This document shows, piece by piece, positions 1 to 8,431 of a DNA stretch of 64,000 nucleotides. The first letter of the stretch is position 1; the number at the start of each line of letters is the position of its first letter. The notes under the pieces were generated by a model, which saw only the letters and a program-made list of their open reading frames with translations, searched no databases and had not been told where the DNA came from. The position numbers and the translations under genes were made by a program. This DNA comes from Streptomyces macrolidinus (GTDB lineage Bacteria; Actinomycetota; Actinomycetes; Streptomycetales; Streptomycetaceae), in the NCBI RefSeq assembly GCF_023887685.1, contig NZ_JAMWMR010000011.1, positions 102,922-166,921 of the forward strand, read 5' to 3'.

Positions 1-27
1 CGATCACGTATCAGGGAGCATGGGCAC

Positions 28-294
28 GTGTTGGATGAATGGATCTCCTCAGCCAAGGACGAGTTGGGCATCGACCTCGACGTCGACACCTCCGCTCTCC
101 TCGATCTCGCGCGGGACGCCGCGCACGGTGTCGCGCGCCCCGCGGCCCCGCTGACGACCTTCCTCGTCGGCTACGCCGCCGCACAGGCCGGAGGCGGGCC
201 CGAGGCGGTCGCCGAGGCCGTGCGCAAGGCCGCCGCGCTGGCCCGGCGGTGGGCGGACGAGGCCGCCGCCGAGGCCACGCCGGACGCCGGATGA
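28..294 (+). CDS. DUF6457-like small protein, molybdenum cofactor context
   Basis: This is a small acidic protein of 88 residues that opens with an amphipathic segment (LDEWISSAKDELGIDLD) followed by alanine-rich helices. That pattern resembles the DUF6457 domain that actinobacteria place beside or fused to molybdopterin-guanine dinucleotide transferases. The GTG at 28 is the first usable start in the window. The gene ends in an ATGA overlap with the following MoeA-like gene, so the two are almost certainly co-transcribed and translationally coupled. A MobA-type gene may lie just upstream, outside the window. The family assignment is from memory of the pattern, and no catalytic residues are apparent. 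A role in molybdenum cofactor handling is inferred only from the neighbour. Confidence 0.6.
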   Translation: MLDEWISSAKDELGIDLDVDTSALLDLARDAAHGVARPAAPLTTFLVGYAAAQAGGGPEAVAEAVRKAAALARRWADEAAAEATPDAG

Positions 295-1802
295 CCCGTC
301 GAGGTGTCCCGGGGCGCCCGGACGTCCCGGACACCGAGGAACGCTACGTGGAGGAGGCCCTGGCCGTGGTCGACGACAGCGGCGGGCGCGGCCGTCAGGA
401 GGTCCGCCCCGGCCACCGGTCCGAGGGCCGGCGCGTGCTGGAGCAGCACGACCTCGATGTCGAAGAGGCCCTCGCCCTCGTACGGGGCTTGGGCTCGCAC
501 GCCGCGCGGCACTCGGGCGCCGAGGACCCCGTCCACGTACGACAGGGCGGGGGCGACACCTCCCGTACCCGGTCCGGGCACAGCGCCACCTCCTGGCCCG
601 AGGCCCGCGCCGCCGCCGAGCGCGCCGCACGCTCCGTGCCACGGCGGGAACCCGTCGCCGTCCCCCTCGACGACGCGCTCGGGCTGGTGCTCGCCGCACC
701 TCTCACCGCCCTCACCGACCTCCCCGCCTTCGACACCTCGGCCATGGACGGCTGGGCCGTCGCGGGCCCCGGCCCCTGGGCCGTACGGGAGGAGGACATC
801 CTCGCCGGGCACGCGGAAGCGGCGCCCCTCGGGGACGGCGAGGCCGCGCGGATCGCCACCGGCGCGCGTGTCCCACCGGACACCACGGCCGTCCTGCGCA
901 GCGAACACGGACGCACGGACGACAAGGGGCGGCTGCACGCCACCGCCCCGGCTCCCGGCCCCGGTCGCACCGGAAGGACGGCCTCGACGGTCGCGCACGG
1001 GCAGGACATCCGGCCCCGCGGCCAGGAGTGCCACGCCGGTGACCAGCTCCTCCCTCCGGGCACCCGCGTCACCCCGGCCGTGCTGGGGCTCGCCGCTGCG
1101 GCCGGTTACGACACCCTCCGCGCGCTGCCGCGTCCGCGGGTCGACGTCCTGGTGCTGGGCGACGAACTGCTCACGCAGGGACTGCCCGAGGACGGCCTGA
1201 TCCGGGACGCGCTCGGCCCCATGCTGCCGCCATGGCTGCGCGCGCTCGGCGCGGACGTGGTGAGCGTCCGCAGGCTCGGTGACGACGCCGAGGCGCTGCA
1301 CCAGGCGGTCGCCTCCTCCCAGGCCGACCTGATCGTCACCACGGGCGGCACGGCCGCGGGGCCCGTCGACCATGTCCACCCCACCCTGCGCCGTATCGAC
1401 GCCGCACTCCTCGTCGACGGGGTGAAGGTGCGCCCGGGACACCCCATGCTGCTCGCCCGCACCCGCGAGGACCAGTACCTCGTCGGGCTGCCCGGCAACC
1501 CCCTGGCGGCCGTCTCCGGCCTGCTCACGCTCGCCGAACCGCTGCTGCGCGTCCTCGCGGGCCGGGCGGCCCCGGAGCCCTACGTCCTGCCGCTGCAGGA
1601 CTCCGTCCAGGGGCATCCGCACGACACGCGGCTCGTCCCCGTCGTCGTACGAGGCGAGCGGGCCGTGCCGCTGCGCTACCACGGTCCGGCCATGCTGCGG
1701 GGCATCGCCGCCGCCGATGGCCTGGCCGTCGTCCCGCCGGGCGGCGCCCGGCTCGGGGAGGACGTGGAACTCCTCGATCTGCCATGGGCCGTGGCGGGGT
1801 GA
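291..1802 (+). CDS. moeA: MoeA-family molybdopterin molybdotransferase-like protein
   Basis: MoeA inserts molybdate into adenylylated molybdopterin in the cytoplasm. The ATG at 291 overlaps the stop of the preceding gene (ATGA). Family motifs are clear: FDTSAMDGWAV near residue 150, VLVLGDEL, TTGGTAAGPVDHVHPTL near residue 350, VKVRPGHPM and LVGLPGNPLAAVSG near the C terminus. At 503 residues it is about 100 longer than typical MoeA. The extra N-terminal part (about residues 1-95) is Arg/Glu/Asp-rich and low in complexity, with the MoeA core starting near TSWPEARAAAE. The usual GGVSxGxxD segment is altered to GGTAAGPVD, so it may be a divergent paralogue rather than the housekeeping enzyme. 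Pairing with the upstream small protein supports a cofactor role. Confidence 0.82.
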   Translation: MTRRGVPGRPDVPDTEERYVEEALAVVDDSGGRGRQEVRPGHRSEGRRVLEQHDLDVEEALALVRGLGSHAARHSGAEDPVHVRQGGGDTSRTRSGHSATSWPEARAAAERAARSVPRREPVAVPLDDALGLVLAAPLTALTDLPAFDTSAMDGWAVAGPGPWAVREEDILAGHAEAAPLGDGEAARIATGARVPPDTTAVLRSEHGRTDDKGRLHATAPAPGPGRTGRTASTVAHGQDIRPRGQECHAGDQLLPPGTRVTPAVLGLAAAAGYDTLRALPRPRVDVLVLGDELLTQGLPEDGLIRDALGPMLPPWLRALGADVVSVRRLGDDAEALHQAVASSQADLIVTTGGTAAGPVDHVHPTLRRIDAALLVDGVKVRPGHPMLLARTREDQYLVGLPGNPLAAVSGLLTLAEPLLRVLAGRAAPEPYVLPLQDSVQGHPHDTRLVPVVVRGERAVPLRYHGPAMLRGIAAADGLAVVPPGGARLGEDVELLDLPWAVAG

Positions 1803-1844
1803 CCATGGCTGGGTGAGCCGGATCGGTGAGTCGGCTCGGGGCGC

Positions 1845-1858
1845 GTTTCACGTGAAAC
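1845..1858. other. parS site (ParB centromere-binding palindrome)
   Basis: The sequence GTTTCACGTGAAAC is a perfect 14-bp palindrome identical to the consensus ParB-binding parS site known from Streptomyces and other Gram-positive bacteria. It lies in the 125-bp gap between convergent genes. In Streptomyces such sites cluster around oriC, so this places the window in the origin-proximal part of the chromosome. Confidence 0.9.
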
Positions 1859-1927
1859 ATCCCAGCCGACACGTTCACCCGCCCACCGCGGCCGATACGT
1901 TCACCCGCCCACCGGACGGGCCGTCTG

Positions 1928-3049
1928 TCACCCCTCGGGGGCGTGTTCCTTCGCGGACCGCTGGATCGTGATCAGGCGGTCTCCGGCCTGGAGAGGGTCC
2001 ACTTCGGGCGCCCGGTAGTCCAGGAACACACGGCCGCGGACGACGCCGACCACCAGGTCCTCGCTCTCGTGCGGTGAACGCCCCACCTCGGCCTGGGTGA
2101 TCCGGCGCTCGACCAGGTCCAGCCCTCTGCCGTAGGTCATGAGGTTCTCCAGCGTGACCGCGGTGTTCGGGCTGGCCACGGAGACGCCGAGCAGGCGTCC
2201 GGCAGAGCTCGAACTGGTCACCACCGTATTGGCGCCGCTCTGCTTGAGAAGCGGGGCGTTCTCGTCCTCGCGGACGGCCGCCACGATCGCGGCGCGCTTG
2301 TTGAGCTGACGCGCGGTGAGGGTGACCAGGGCCGCGGTGTCGTCGCGCGGCGGGGCGACGATGACCTGCGAGGCCCTCTGCAACTCCGCCTTGCGCAGCG
2401 TGTCGGCGCGGGTGGCGTCGCCGAGGACGGCCACCAGACCGTCACTGCCCGCGGCCTCGACCGCCTTGGGTTGGGGATCGACCACGACGATCCGCTCCTT
2501 CGGCGTTCCCTGGCCCAGCAGGGTCTCCACGGCGTACCGCCCCTTGGTGCCGTAGCCGACGACGACCACGTGTTCCCGGATCCGGGTGCGCCAGTGGCGG
2601 ACGCGGACCTCGCGACGGGTGCGCTCGGTGAGCACTTCGAGCGTGGTGCCGACCAGGATGATCAGGAACAGCACGCGCAGCGGCGTGATGACCAGGACGT
2701 TGGTGAGCCGGGCGGAGTCGCTGACCGGGGTGATGTCGCCGTATCCGGTCGTGGAGAGGGTGACCGTCGCGTAGTAGGCCGAGTCGAGCAGGTCGACGCC
2801 GTCGCTGCCCGTGTTGTCCTGGTAGCCCGCGCGGTCCACCCACACGATCACCGTGGTGGCGGCGAGCACCAGCAAGGCCATGGCCAGGCGCCGGAGCACC
2901 TGCCGGAAGGGCGGGACGCTCACCCCGGCGGGCAGCTTGACGGACTGGTCTCCGTCGGGGGAGAAGCCGTCGGGCCGTGCCCGTTGCCGGAGCGACTGCA
3001 AGATCGGGAGCCGGGTCCGGTCGGACAGTGATTGCTTGGGGAGGCTCAT
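1928..3049 (-). CDS. Two-TM potassium channel with RCK (TrkA-N) domain
   Basis: The 373-residue protein has a short cytoplasmic N terminus and a first membrane helix (LAMALLVLAATTVIVWV). A pore loop with the K+ selectivity signature TTGYGDITPV and a second helix (LVITPLRVLFLIILVGTTLE) follow. The cytoplasmic half is a Rossmann-type RCK domain beginning HVVVVGYGTKGRYAVETLL, with an acidic strand end (VVVDP) and a TrkA-C-like tail. This is the MthK-type layout: a tetrameric K+ channel gated by ligand binding to RCK. The ATG at 3049 is preceded by AGAGGAAG at good spacing. Arginine-rich sequence that could extend the frame upstream looks non-coding. It diverges from a stand-alone RCK protein of very similar sequence, so mixed RCK rings are possible. 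Confidence 0.88.
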   Translation of the reverse strand: MSLPKQSLSDRTRLPILQSLRQRARPDGFSPDGDQSVKLPAGVSVPPFRQVLRRLAMALLVLAATTVIVWVDRAGYQDNTGSDGVDLLDSAYYATVTLSTTGYGDITPVSDSARLTNVLVITPLRVLFLIILVGTTLEVLTERTRREVRVRHWRTRIREHVVVVGYGTKGRYAVETLLGQGTPKERIVVVDPQPKAVEAAGSDGLVAVLGDATRADTLRKAELQRASQVIVAPPRDDTAALVTLTARQLNKRAAIVAAVREDENAPLLKQSGANTVVTSSSSAGRLLGVSVASPNTAVTLENLMTYGRGLDLVERRITQAEVGRSPHESEDLVVGVVRGRVFLDYRAPEVDPLQAGDRLITIQRSAKEHAPEG

Positions 3050-3325
3050 CCCGCGCTTCCTCTGTGGTGGCGTGTCGGGGTCGGTGGTGGCATGTCGGGG
3101 TTGCTGGGACCATGTTCCCGGACCGGTGGGCAGGAAGTGTGGCTGCCCCCGGCGGCGAGGCGGGCCGCGCCGCTCCGGCCGCCGTGACGCGGTGCTCGTA
3201 CGCGGTGCTCGTACGCGGTGCCTGTCTCGATACGGTCGACCCTGTTCCGGTGTGTATCGGGTGGGCACTCGTGCGTCTGTCATCCGTGCCGGGCATCAGG
3301 TACGTCACAACGCTGGAGGGTGGCC

Positions 3326-4003
3326 TTGAGGGATCACACCGTCGTCGTCGGCTTCGGGACCAAGGGACGGTCCGCGATCCAGACCGTGTGCGCGACCGGC
3401 CTGAAGAAGGAGCAGGTCGTGGTGGTGGACCCCAACTCCAAGGCCGTCGACGCGGCGGTCGCGCAGGGGTACACGGGCGTGATCGGTGACGCGACCCGCA
3501 GCGATGTGCTGATGCGGGCCGAGGTGCACCGGGCGGGGCAGATCATCGTCGCCACCCAGCGGGACGACACGGCCGTCCTCGTCACGCTGACCGCGCGCCA
3601 GCTCAACCAGTCGGCGAAGATCGTGGCCGCCGTACGGGAGGAGGAGAACGCGCCGCTGCTCCAGCAGTCCGGCGCCGACGCGGTGATCACCAGCGCCAGC
3701 GCCGCCGGGCGGCTCCTCGGGCTCTCCGTGTTCAGCCCCGCGGTCGGCATGGTGATGGAGGACCTCATCCAGCAGGGCAGCGGGCTCGACCTGGTCGAAC
3801 GGCCCGTCACCAAGGCCGAGGCGGGCCGTGGGGTACGGGAGACGGAGGACCTGGTGGTGAGCGTCGTACGCGGCCATCGGGTGCTCGGCTACGACGATCC
3901 GGCCATCGGCAGGCTCCAGTTGACGGACCGTCTGATCACGATCGTACGGGTGACGTCGGGAACCCAGGACGTACCGGACACCCGCCCGCTGCCCCGGAGT
4001 TGA
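3326..4003 (+). CDS. Stand-alone RCK/TrkA-N domain protein
   Basis: This 225-residue soluble protein consists of one RCK module: TVVVGFGTKGRSAIQ is the nucleotide-binding loop, VVVDPN ends strand 2, and GDATRSDVLMRAE and AAVREEENAPLLQQSGAD follow. A TrkA-C-like region forms the C terminus. It closely parallels the cytoplasmic half of the divergent channel and has no membrane segment. A TTG at 3326 sits 5 nt after GGAGGG; a GTG at 3320 is also in frame but too close to the ribosome binding site. The likely role is a regulatory subunit of a K+ channel or Trk/Ktr transporter, possibly of the neighbouring channel. Duplication of the channel's RCK part is a reasonable inference from the similarity. 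Confidence 0.8.
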   Translation: MRDHTVVVGFGTKGRSAIQTVCATGLKKEQVVVVDPNSKAVDAAVAQGYTGVIGDATRSDVLMRAEVHRAGQIIVATQRDDTAVLVTLTARQLNQSAKIVAAVREEENAPLLQQSGADAVITSASAAGRLLGLSVFSPAVGMVMEDLIQQGSGLDLVERPVTKAEAGRGVRETEDLVVSVVRGHRVLGYDDPAIGRLQLTDRLITIVRVTSGTQDVPDTRPLPRS

Positions 4004-4073
4004 GGCGCGTCCCTCGCGGGGGCCGGGCAATGGCGCCCCGAGCGCCGTCGCCGCGAGGAGTAGCGTCCCCCTC

Positions 4074-5051
4074 ATGTACGCGATCACGATTCCTGAACCC
4101 GGTGGGCCCGAGGCGCTGGTGTGGACCGAGGTCCCCGAGCCCGTACCCGCCGAGGGCGAAGTGCTCGTCGAGGTGGCGGCCAGTGCCGTCAACCGCGCCG
4201 ACCTCCTCCAGCGGCAGGGCCACTACAACCCGCCGCCCGGCGCCTCCCCGTACCCCGGACTCGAGTGCTCCGGACGGATCGCCGGGCTCGGCCCGGGGGT
4301 CTCGGGGTGGGCGGTCGGCGACGAGGTCTGCGCGCTGCTCGCGGGCGGCGGATACGCCGAGAAGGTGGCCGTCCCGGCCGGGCAGTTGCTGCCCGTGCCC
4401 CAGGGGCTCGCACTGCGGCAGGCGGCGGCCCTGCCCGAGGTGACCTGCACGGTCTGGTCCAACGTGTTCATGATCGCCCACCTGCGGCCGGGCGAGACGC
4501 TGCTCGTGCACGGCGGTTCCAGCGGCATCGGCACGATGGCGATCCAGCTCGCCAAGGCGGTGGGCGCGCGGGTCGCGGTCACGGCGGGCAGCGCGCAGAA
4601 GCTGGAGCGCTGCGCGGAGCTGGGCGCGGATGTGCTGATCAACTACCGCGAACAGGACTTCGTGGAGGAGATCCGGCAGGCCACGGCGGGGGCGGGCGCG
4701 GACGTCATCCTCGACAACATGGGCGCGAAGTACCTGGACCGCAACGTCCAGGCCCTCGCGGTGAGCGGGCGGCTCGCGATCATCGGTCTGCAGGGCGGTG
4801 TGAAGGGCGAGTTGAACCTCGGCACGCTGCTGCGGAAGCAGGCGGCGATCACCGCGACCTCGCTGCGCGCGCGTCCGCTCGGGGAGAAGGCGGCGATCGT
4901 GGCGGCGGTGCGGGAGCATGTCTGGCCGCTGATCGCCGCCGGGCATGTCCGACCGGTCGTCGACCGCGAACTCCCCATGCGCGACGCGGCCACGGCCCAT
5001 CGGGTGCTGGACGAGAGCGGGCACATCGGGAAGGTGCTGCTGGTGTCGTAG
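4074..5051 (+). CDS. NAD(P)H:quinone oxidoreductase, zinc-free MDR family (PIG3-like)
   Basis: This is a 325-residue medium-chain dehydrogenase/reductase. The N-terminal GroES-like part includes AVNRADLLQRQGHYNPPPG, typical of the quinone oxidoreductase/PIG3 branch, and lacks the zinc ligands of alcohol dehydrogenases. The Rossmann part has VHGGSSGIGTMAIQLAKAVG and INYREQDFVEEIR. The C terminus ends HIGKVLLV, as is usual for the family. It probably reduces quinones or related electrophiles with NADPH in the cytoplasm, as a detoxification enzyme. A GAGGAG stretch lies about 13 nt before the ATG. It stands alone and converges with the surface-protein gene at 5101. Confidence 0.88.
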   Translation: MYAITIPEPGGPEALVWTEVPEPVPAEGEVLVEVAASAVNRADLLQRQGHYNPPPGASPYPGLECSGRIAGLGPGVSGWAVGDEVCALLAGGGYAEKVAVPAGQLLPVPQGLALRQAAALPEVTCTVWSNVFMIAHLRPGETLLVHGGSSGIGTMAIQLAKAVGARVAVTAGSAQKLERCAELGADVLINYREQDFVEEIRQATAGAGADVILDNMGAKYLDRNVQALAVSGRLAIIGLQGGVKGELNLGTLLRKQAAITATSLRARPLGEKAAIVAAVREHVWPLIAAGHVRPVVDRELPMRDAATAHRVLDESGHIGKVLLVS

Positions 5052-5100
5052 GCCCGCGCGCGTATCCCCGCGGGCGTCCGGCCGTCCCCGCAGGCGTCGG

Positions 5101-5961
5101 CTATCCCCGTCGAAGGCGCAGGGCGAGCAGGCCCAGCCCGAGGCCCAGCCCTACGAGGACCAGGCCGCTGCCGAGGGGCAACAGCTCCGGGTCGGGCCTG
5201 GACGCGGCGCTCTGCCGGGAGGGGGTGGCGGAGGCCCTCGGCGGCGTCGGGGAGCCGTCCCCGGGGCCGAAGCCGCCCACGGAGGCGTCGGCGCCCGTGC
5301 CGGGCTCCTCGGCGGGCGAGGTCGTCGGTGTGGGCGTAGGGGCGGGGGTGGTGTACGGCGGATCGGCGGTCTCGCTCTCCTGCCGACCGGGCCGCGTACG
5401 CCCCTCACCGGCTCGGCTCCCGGCGTAGGAGCGGTCGGGCGAGGGCTGGGCGGGGGAAGAAGGGGAAGCGGACGCCTGCGGACGCGTGGGGACGGCGGAT
5501 GCCGTGGGCCCGGCGGCGGACACGCGGGTCGGTGTGGGGGAGACCGTGGGTCCTGGGGGCCGCGAAGGGGCCGTGGGCGGCGAGACGGAGGCGGGGGTGG
5601 TGCGGTACGTCGACCGCAGAGCGTCCATCGGCGCGGTGGCCGGGCGCGCGCCCCGGGGGCCGTACGCGGGTTGAACGGCGCAGGCGGCGGGCCGGACCCC
5701 CTGCGTGGACCGTATCCCGTACCCGGAGGGCGCCCCGTTCGCGGTGGCCATGCCGCACGCGCCGATGACGGCGGTCGTGGTGAGGACGGGCGGCAGGACG
5801 GCCAGCCGGAGTATCCGGAACGAACACGGCGGACCGGGCCGGAGAGCCCTGCAGTCGGAACTGGATATACGGGCGCTGCGGGATACACGGCCGCTGCGGG
5901 ATATACGGGATATACAGGCGATGCGGGATATGAGAAACGGTGTACGGAGCCATGGAGTCAC
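5101..5961 (-). CDS. Pro/Thr/Ser-rich protein with C-terminal membrane anchor
   Basis: The 286-residue protein is dominated by Pro, Thr, Ser and Ala. Near residue 45 is a hydrophobic stretch (LAVLPPVLTTTAVIGACGMA) that could be a late signal or first membrane segment. The C terminus has LPLGSGLVLVGLGLGLGLLA followed by RLRRG, a membrane anchor with a basic tail that recalls cell-wall-sorted proteins but lacks a clear LPxTG. The GTG at 5961 was chosen because GGGAGGGGG lies 8 nt upstream. The N-terminal 40 residues are encoded by degenerate 18-bp repeats and may not all be translated. The best guess is a surface-exposed, stalk-like protein. Function unknown. Confidence 0.55.
   Translation of the reverse strand: MTPWLRTPFLISRIACISRISRSGRVSRSARISSSDCRALRPGPPCSFRILRLAVLPPVLTTTAVIGACGMATANGAPSGYGIRSTQGVRPAACAVQPAYGPRGARPATAPMDALRSTYRTTPASVSPPTAPSRPPGPTVSPTPTRVSAAGPTASAVPTRPQASASPSSPAQPSPDRSYAGSRAGEGRTRPGRQESETADPPYTTPAPTPTPTTSPAEEPGTGADASVGGFGPGDGSPTPPRASATPSRQSAASRPDPELLPLGSGLVLVGLGLGLGLLALRLRRG
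5863..5931. repeat. Degenerate 18-bp tandem repeats
   Basis: Three 18-bp units of the type GGATATACGGGCGCTGCG (5863-5880, 5881-5898, 5908-5925) are joined by partial units of 9 bp and 6 bp. The array is AT-richer than its surroundings and lies within the 5' part of the minus-strand surface-protein gene, about 190 bp from bpa. Confidence 0.7.
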
Positions 5962-6150
5962 GCGGGTGACCCCCTCCCGTTGCTCGGGCTGCGAGATCAA
6001 CGCCACCAGCCTCACACGGCCCCTGAGGCCCGGCATCCCGGCCGCTGGGGCGGTACGTCCGTTCGACGGAACGCGCCGGTCCGCCGGGGACGCGGAGGGC
6101 ACCTGGAGGGCACCTGGGTGATGAGGTTCCGGGTGCGAGAGAATGGCGGC

Positions 6151-6696
6151 ATGGAGATGCCGAGGAACGAGAGGTCGTCGGAGAACGCCCAGAAGATCCT
6201 GGTCGTCGGCCAGGACGGAATGGCTCTCGGCGGCGGCGCGGACGACGACTCGCGCGAGATCCCGATCACGGAACAGGTGGAGCAGCCCGCGAAGGTCATG
6301 CGCATCGGAAGCATGATCAAGCAGCTTCTGGAGGAGGTGCGCGCCGCTCCTTTGGACGAGGCGAGCCGACAGCGTCTGAAGGAGATCCACGCCAGCTCGG
6401 TGAAGGAGCTGGAGGACGGTCTCGCGCCCGAACTGGTCGAGGAGCTGGAGCGGCTCTCCCTGCCCTTCACGGACGAGACGACCCCGAGCGACGCGGAACT
6501 GCGCATCGCGCAGGCCCAGTTGGTGGGCTGGCTGGAGGGTCTCTTCCATGGGATCCAGACCACGCTGTTCGCTCAGCAGATGGCGGCGCGGGCCCAGTTG
6601 GAGCAGATGCGCCGCGCCCTCCCGCCGGGCGTCGGCGGCCCCGACGGCGAGGAGGACTCTCGCGCGGGCGGTCGCGCGGGCGGCCCGTATCTGTAA
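6151..6696 (+). CDS. bpa: Bacterial proteasome activator Bpa (PafE family)
   Basis: Bpa forms ring-shaped dodecamers that open the 20S proteasome gate without ATP and feed it unfolded proteins. The 181-residue sequence contains the near-invariant family core: VEQPAKVMRIGSMIKQLLEE, RAAPLDEASR, ELEDGLAPEL, and the segment from SDAELRIAQAQLVGW to LFAQQMAARAQLEQM. It ends GGPYL. The mycobacterial protein ends GQYL, and its penultimate Tyr docks in proteasome alpha pockets, so the Tyr-Leu end is kept but Gln is replaced by Pro. The ATG at 6151 gives the family-typical length; an in-frame ATG at 6121 has a better-spaced GGAGGG and is an alternative. It is monocistronic and followed by a strong terminator. 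Confidence 0.93.
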   Translation: MEMPRNERSSENAQKILVVGQDGMALGGGADDDSREIPITEQVEQPAKVMRIGSMIKQLLEEVRAAPLDEASRQRLKEIHASSVKELEDGLAPELVEELERLSLPFTDETTPSDAELRIAQAQLVGWLEGLFHGIQTTLFAQQMAARAQLEQMRRALPPGVGGPDGEEDSRAGGRAGGPYL

Positions 6697-6736
6697 CCCC
6701 GGAGCAAGCCTGTATCCGGCACCGCGGAACCACTGA

Positions 6737-6773
6737 CGAGGGGCCCGGCACCACCGAGGTGCCGGGCCCCTCG
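6737..6773. terminator. Bidirectional hairpin terminator
   Basis: A perfect 14-bp stem (CGAGGGGCCCGGCA / TGCCGGGCCCCTCG) with a 9-nt loop lies between the convergent bpa and PASTA-kinase genes. Confidence 0.85.
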
Positions 6774-6802
6774 CACGTGCACGAGCGGAGGTCAGGTCCG
6801 GA

Positions 6803-8431
6803 TCACGGCGGGTTGCCCGTCGACACGCGCAGCGTGATGTCCGGCATCTTCTCGGGATCGACATCCGTGCCGGCCGACGGGAACTGGCGCAGGACCATGT
6901 CCTCGCCGAACGTGTTCTCGTCCTCGCGCTCGACGTTCATCGTCCAACCCGCGGCCTGGAAGCAGGACTTGACCGACGCCAGGTTCTTGTAGGTGAAGTT
7001 CGGTACCTCGATCTTCTTCGGATCGTTGTACGACTCCTCCGGCTCGGTGCACTCCGTCGTCTCGATCGTCTTCGTCGTGTCCGGGCCCCGGTGGCCCGCG
7101 GCCACGGTCGGGGACGGGCTCGTGTCGCCGCCGGCCTCGCCTCCGCCGTCGCTCTTGTTCAGCGTCAGCGCCGTGACCAGGCCGCCCACCACGACCAGGG
7201 CGACCACGATCGAGCCGATGAGCACCGCCCGGTTCTTCTTCCGCCCGCCCGAGTCGCCCGTGGCGGGCGCCGTGGTCTGCGGGGTGGCGCTGTAGGGCGG
7301 CGGGGTCGACGCGTACTGCTGCGGCGCGTACGCGGAGGTCGGCTGCGGCGTCTGATAGCCGCTCTGCTGCGGATAGCCGTACGAGGGAGACGGGGCCGGG
7401 GTGGGGCTGCCGTAGGGGCCGGGCTGGTACGGCGTCTGCACCGGGCCCGTCGGACTCGGCGCCGACTGGTCGACCGGCGGGAAGACCGCCGAACCGACAC
7501 CGGCGCCGCTCGACGTCTGCGCGCCCGGCACGATGCTCGGCGCCGCAGCCGTGAAGGACGCCGCCACACGCAGGCACTCGTCCCGCATGGACTCGGCGTT
7601 CGGGAAGCGTTCGTTGGGGTTCTTCTTCAGCGCGCGGGCGACCAGCGCGTCCACCGCGGGCGGCAGCGAGCGGTTGATCGACGAAGGAGCCACCGGCTCC
7701 TCCTGCACATGCGCGTACGCGATCGCGAGCGGCGAGTCGGCCTCGAACGGCAGCCGCCCGGTGACCAGTTGGAAGAGCATGATGCCGACCGAGTACAGGT
7801 CGCTGCGCGCGTCCACGCCCCGGCCGAGGGCCTGTTCCGGCGACAGGTACTGCGGGGTGCCGACCACCATGCCGGTCTGGGTCATCGACGTGACACCGGA
7901 CTGCATGGCGCGGGCGATGCCGAAGTCCATCACCTTGACGACGTTGCGCTTCGTCATCATCACGTTGCCCGGCTTGATGTCCCGGTGGACCAGGCCCATC
8001 TCGTGGCTGATCTCCAGGGCGGCCAGCACATCCGCGGTGATCTTCAGCGCCTTGTCGGCGGGCATCGCGCCGTACTGATGGATGTCCGCGTCGAGGACCG
8101 AGCCGAGCGGCTTGCCCTCGATGTACTCCATGACGATGTACGGGGTCGTCATCCCGTCGAAGTCGTCCTCGCCCGTGTCGAAGACCGAGACGATGTTCGT
8201 GTGCGTGAGTTTCGCCACGGACTGCGCCTCGCGCCGGAACCGCTCGCGGAAGGCCTGTTCGCGGCCCAGCTCGGTGTGCAGTGTCTTGATCGCGACCTGC
8301 CGGTCGAGCACGCTGTCGTAGGCCAGGTGCACCGACGCCATGCCGCCTTCGCCGAGCAAGTCGCGCAACTGGTAGCGGCCACCGGCGAACGAACGCTCCC
8401 CGTACCGGCCCTGCGCGCCGTCCTGGCTCAT
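6803..8431 (-). CDS. Membrane Ser/Thr protein kinase with one PASTA domain
   Basis: This 542-residue Hanks-type kinase is of the PknB class. The catalytic domain has the Gly loop LLGEGGMASV, VAIK Lys 49, HRDIKPGN with catalytic Asp 151, DFG at 169-171, and the activation-loop signature TQTGMVVGTPQYLSPEQ. A Pro/Gln/Tyr-rich juxtamembrane linker precedes one transmembrane helix near residues 400-423. Outside is a Thr/Ser linker and a single PASTA-like repeat (from VPNFTYKNLASVKSC to the end), where PknB proteins usually carry three to four. PASTA domains sense muropeptides or lipid II, so a role in cell-wall signalling is likely. The ATG at 8431 begins MSQDGAQG. It diverges from a second kinase gene across 377 bp. 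Confidence 0.92.
   Translation of the reverse strand: MSQDGAQGRYGERSFAGGRYQLRDLLGEGGMASVHLAYDSVLDRQVAIKTLHTELGREQAFRERFRREAQSVAKLTHTNIVSVFDTGEDDFDGMTTPYIVMEYIEGKPLGSVLDADIHQYGAMPADKALKITADVLAALEISHEMGLVHRDIKPGNVMMTKRNVVKVMDFGIARAMQSGVTSMTQTGMVVGTPQYLSPEQALGRGVDARSDLYSVGIMLFQLVTGRLPFEADSPLAIAYAHVQEEPVAPSSINRSLPPAVDALVARALKKNPNERFPNAESMRDECLRVAASFTAAAPSIVPGAQTSSGAGVGSAVFPPVDQSAPSPTGPVQTPYQPGPYGSPTPAPSPSYGYPQQSGYQTPQPTSAYAPQQYASTPPPYSATPQTTAPATGDSGGRKKNRAVLIGSIVVALVVVGGLVTALTLNKSDGGGEAGGDTSPSPTVAAGHRGPDTTKTIETTECTEPEESYNDPKKIEVPNFTYKNLASVKSCFQAAGWTMNVEREDENTFGEDMVLRQFPSAGTDVDPEKMPDITLRVSTGNPP

Noticed and set aside
5101..5180. Classical sortase LPxTG signal in the surface protein
   Set aside because: The C terminus reads LPLGSG before the hydrophobic segment, so no LPxTG or LAxTG is present; only a membrane anchor is supported.
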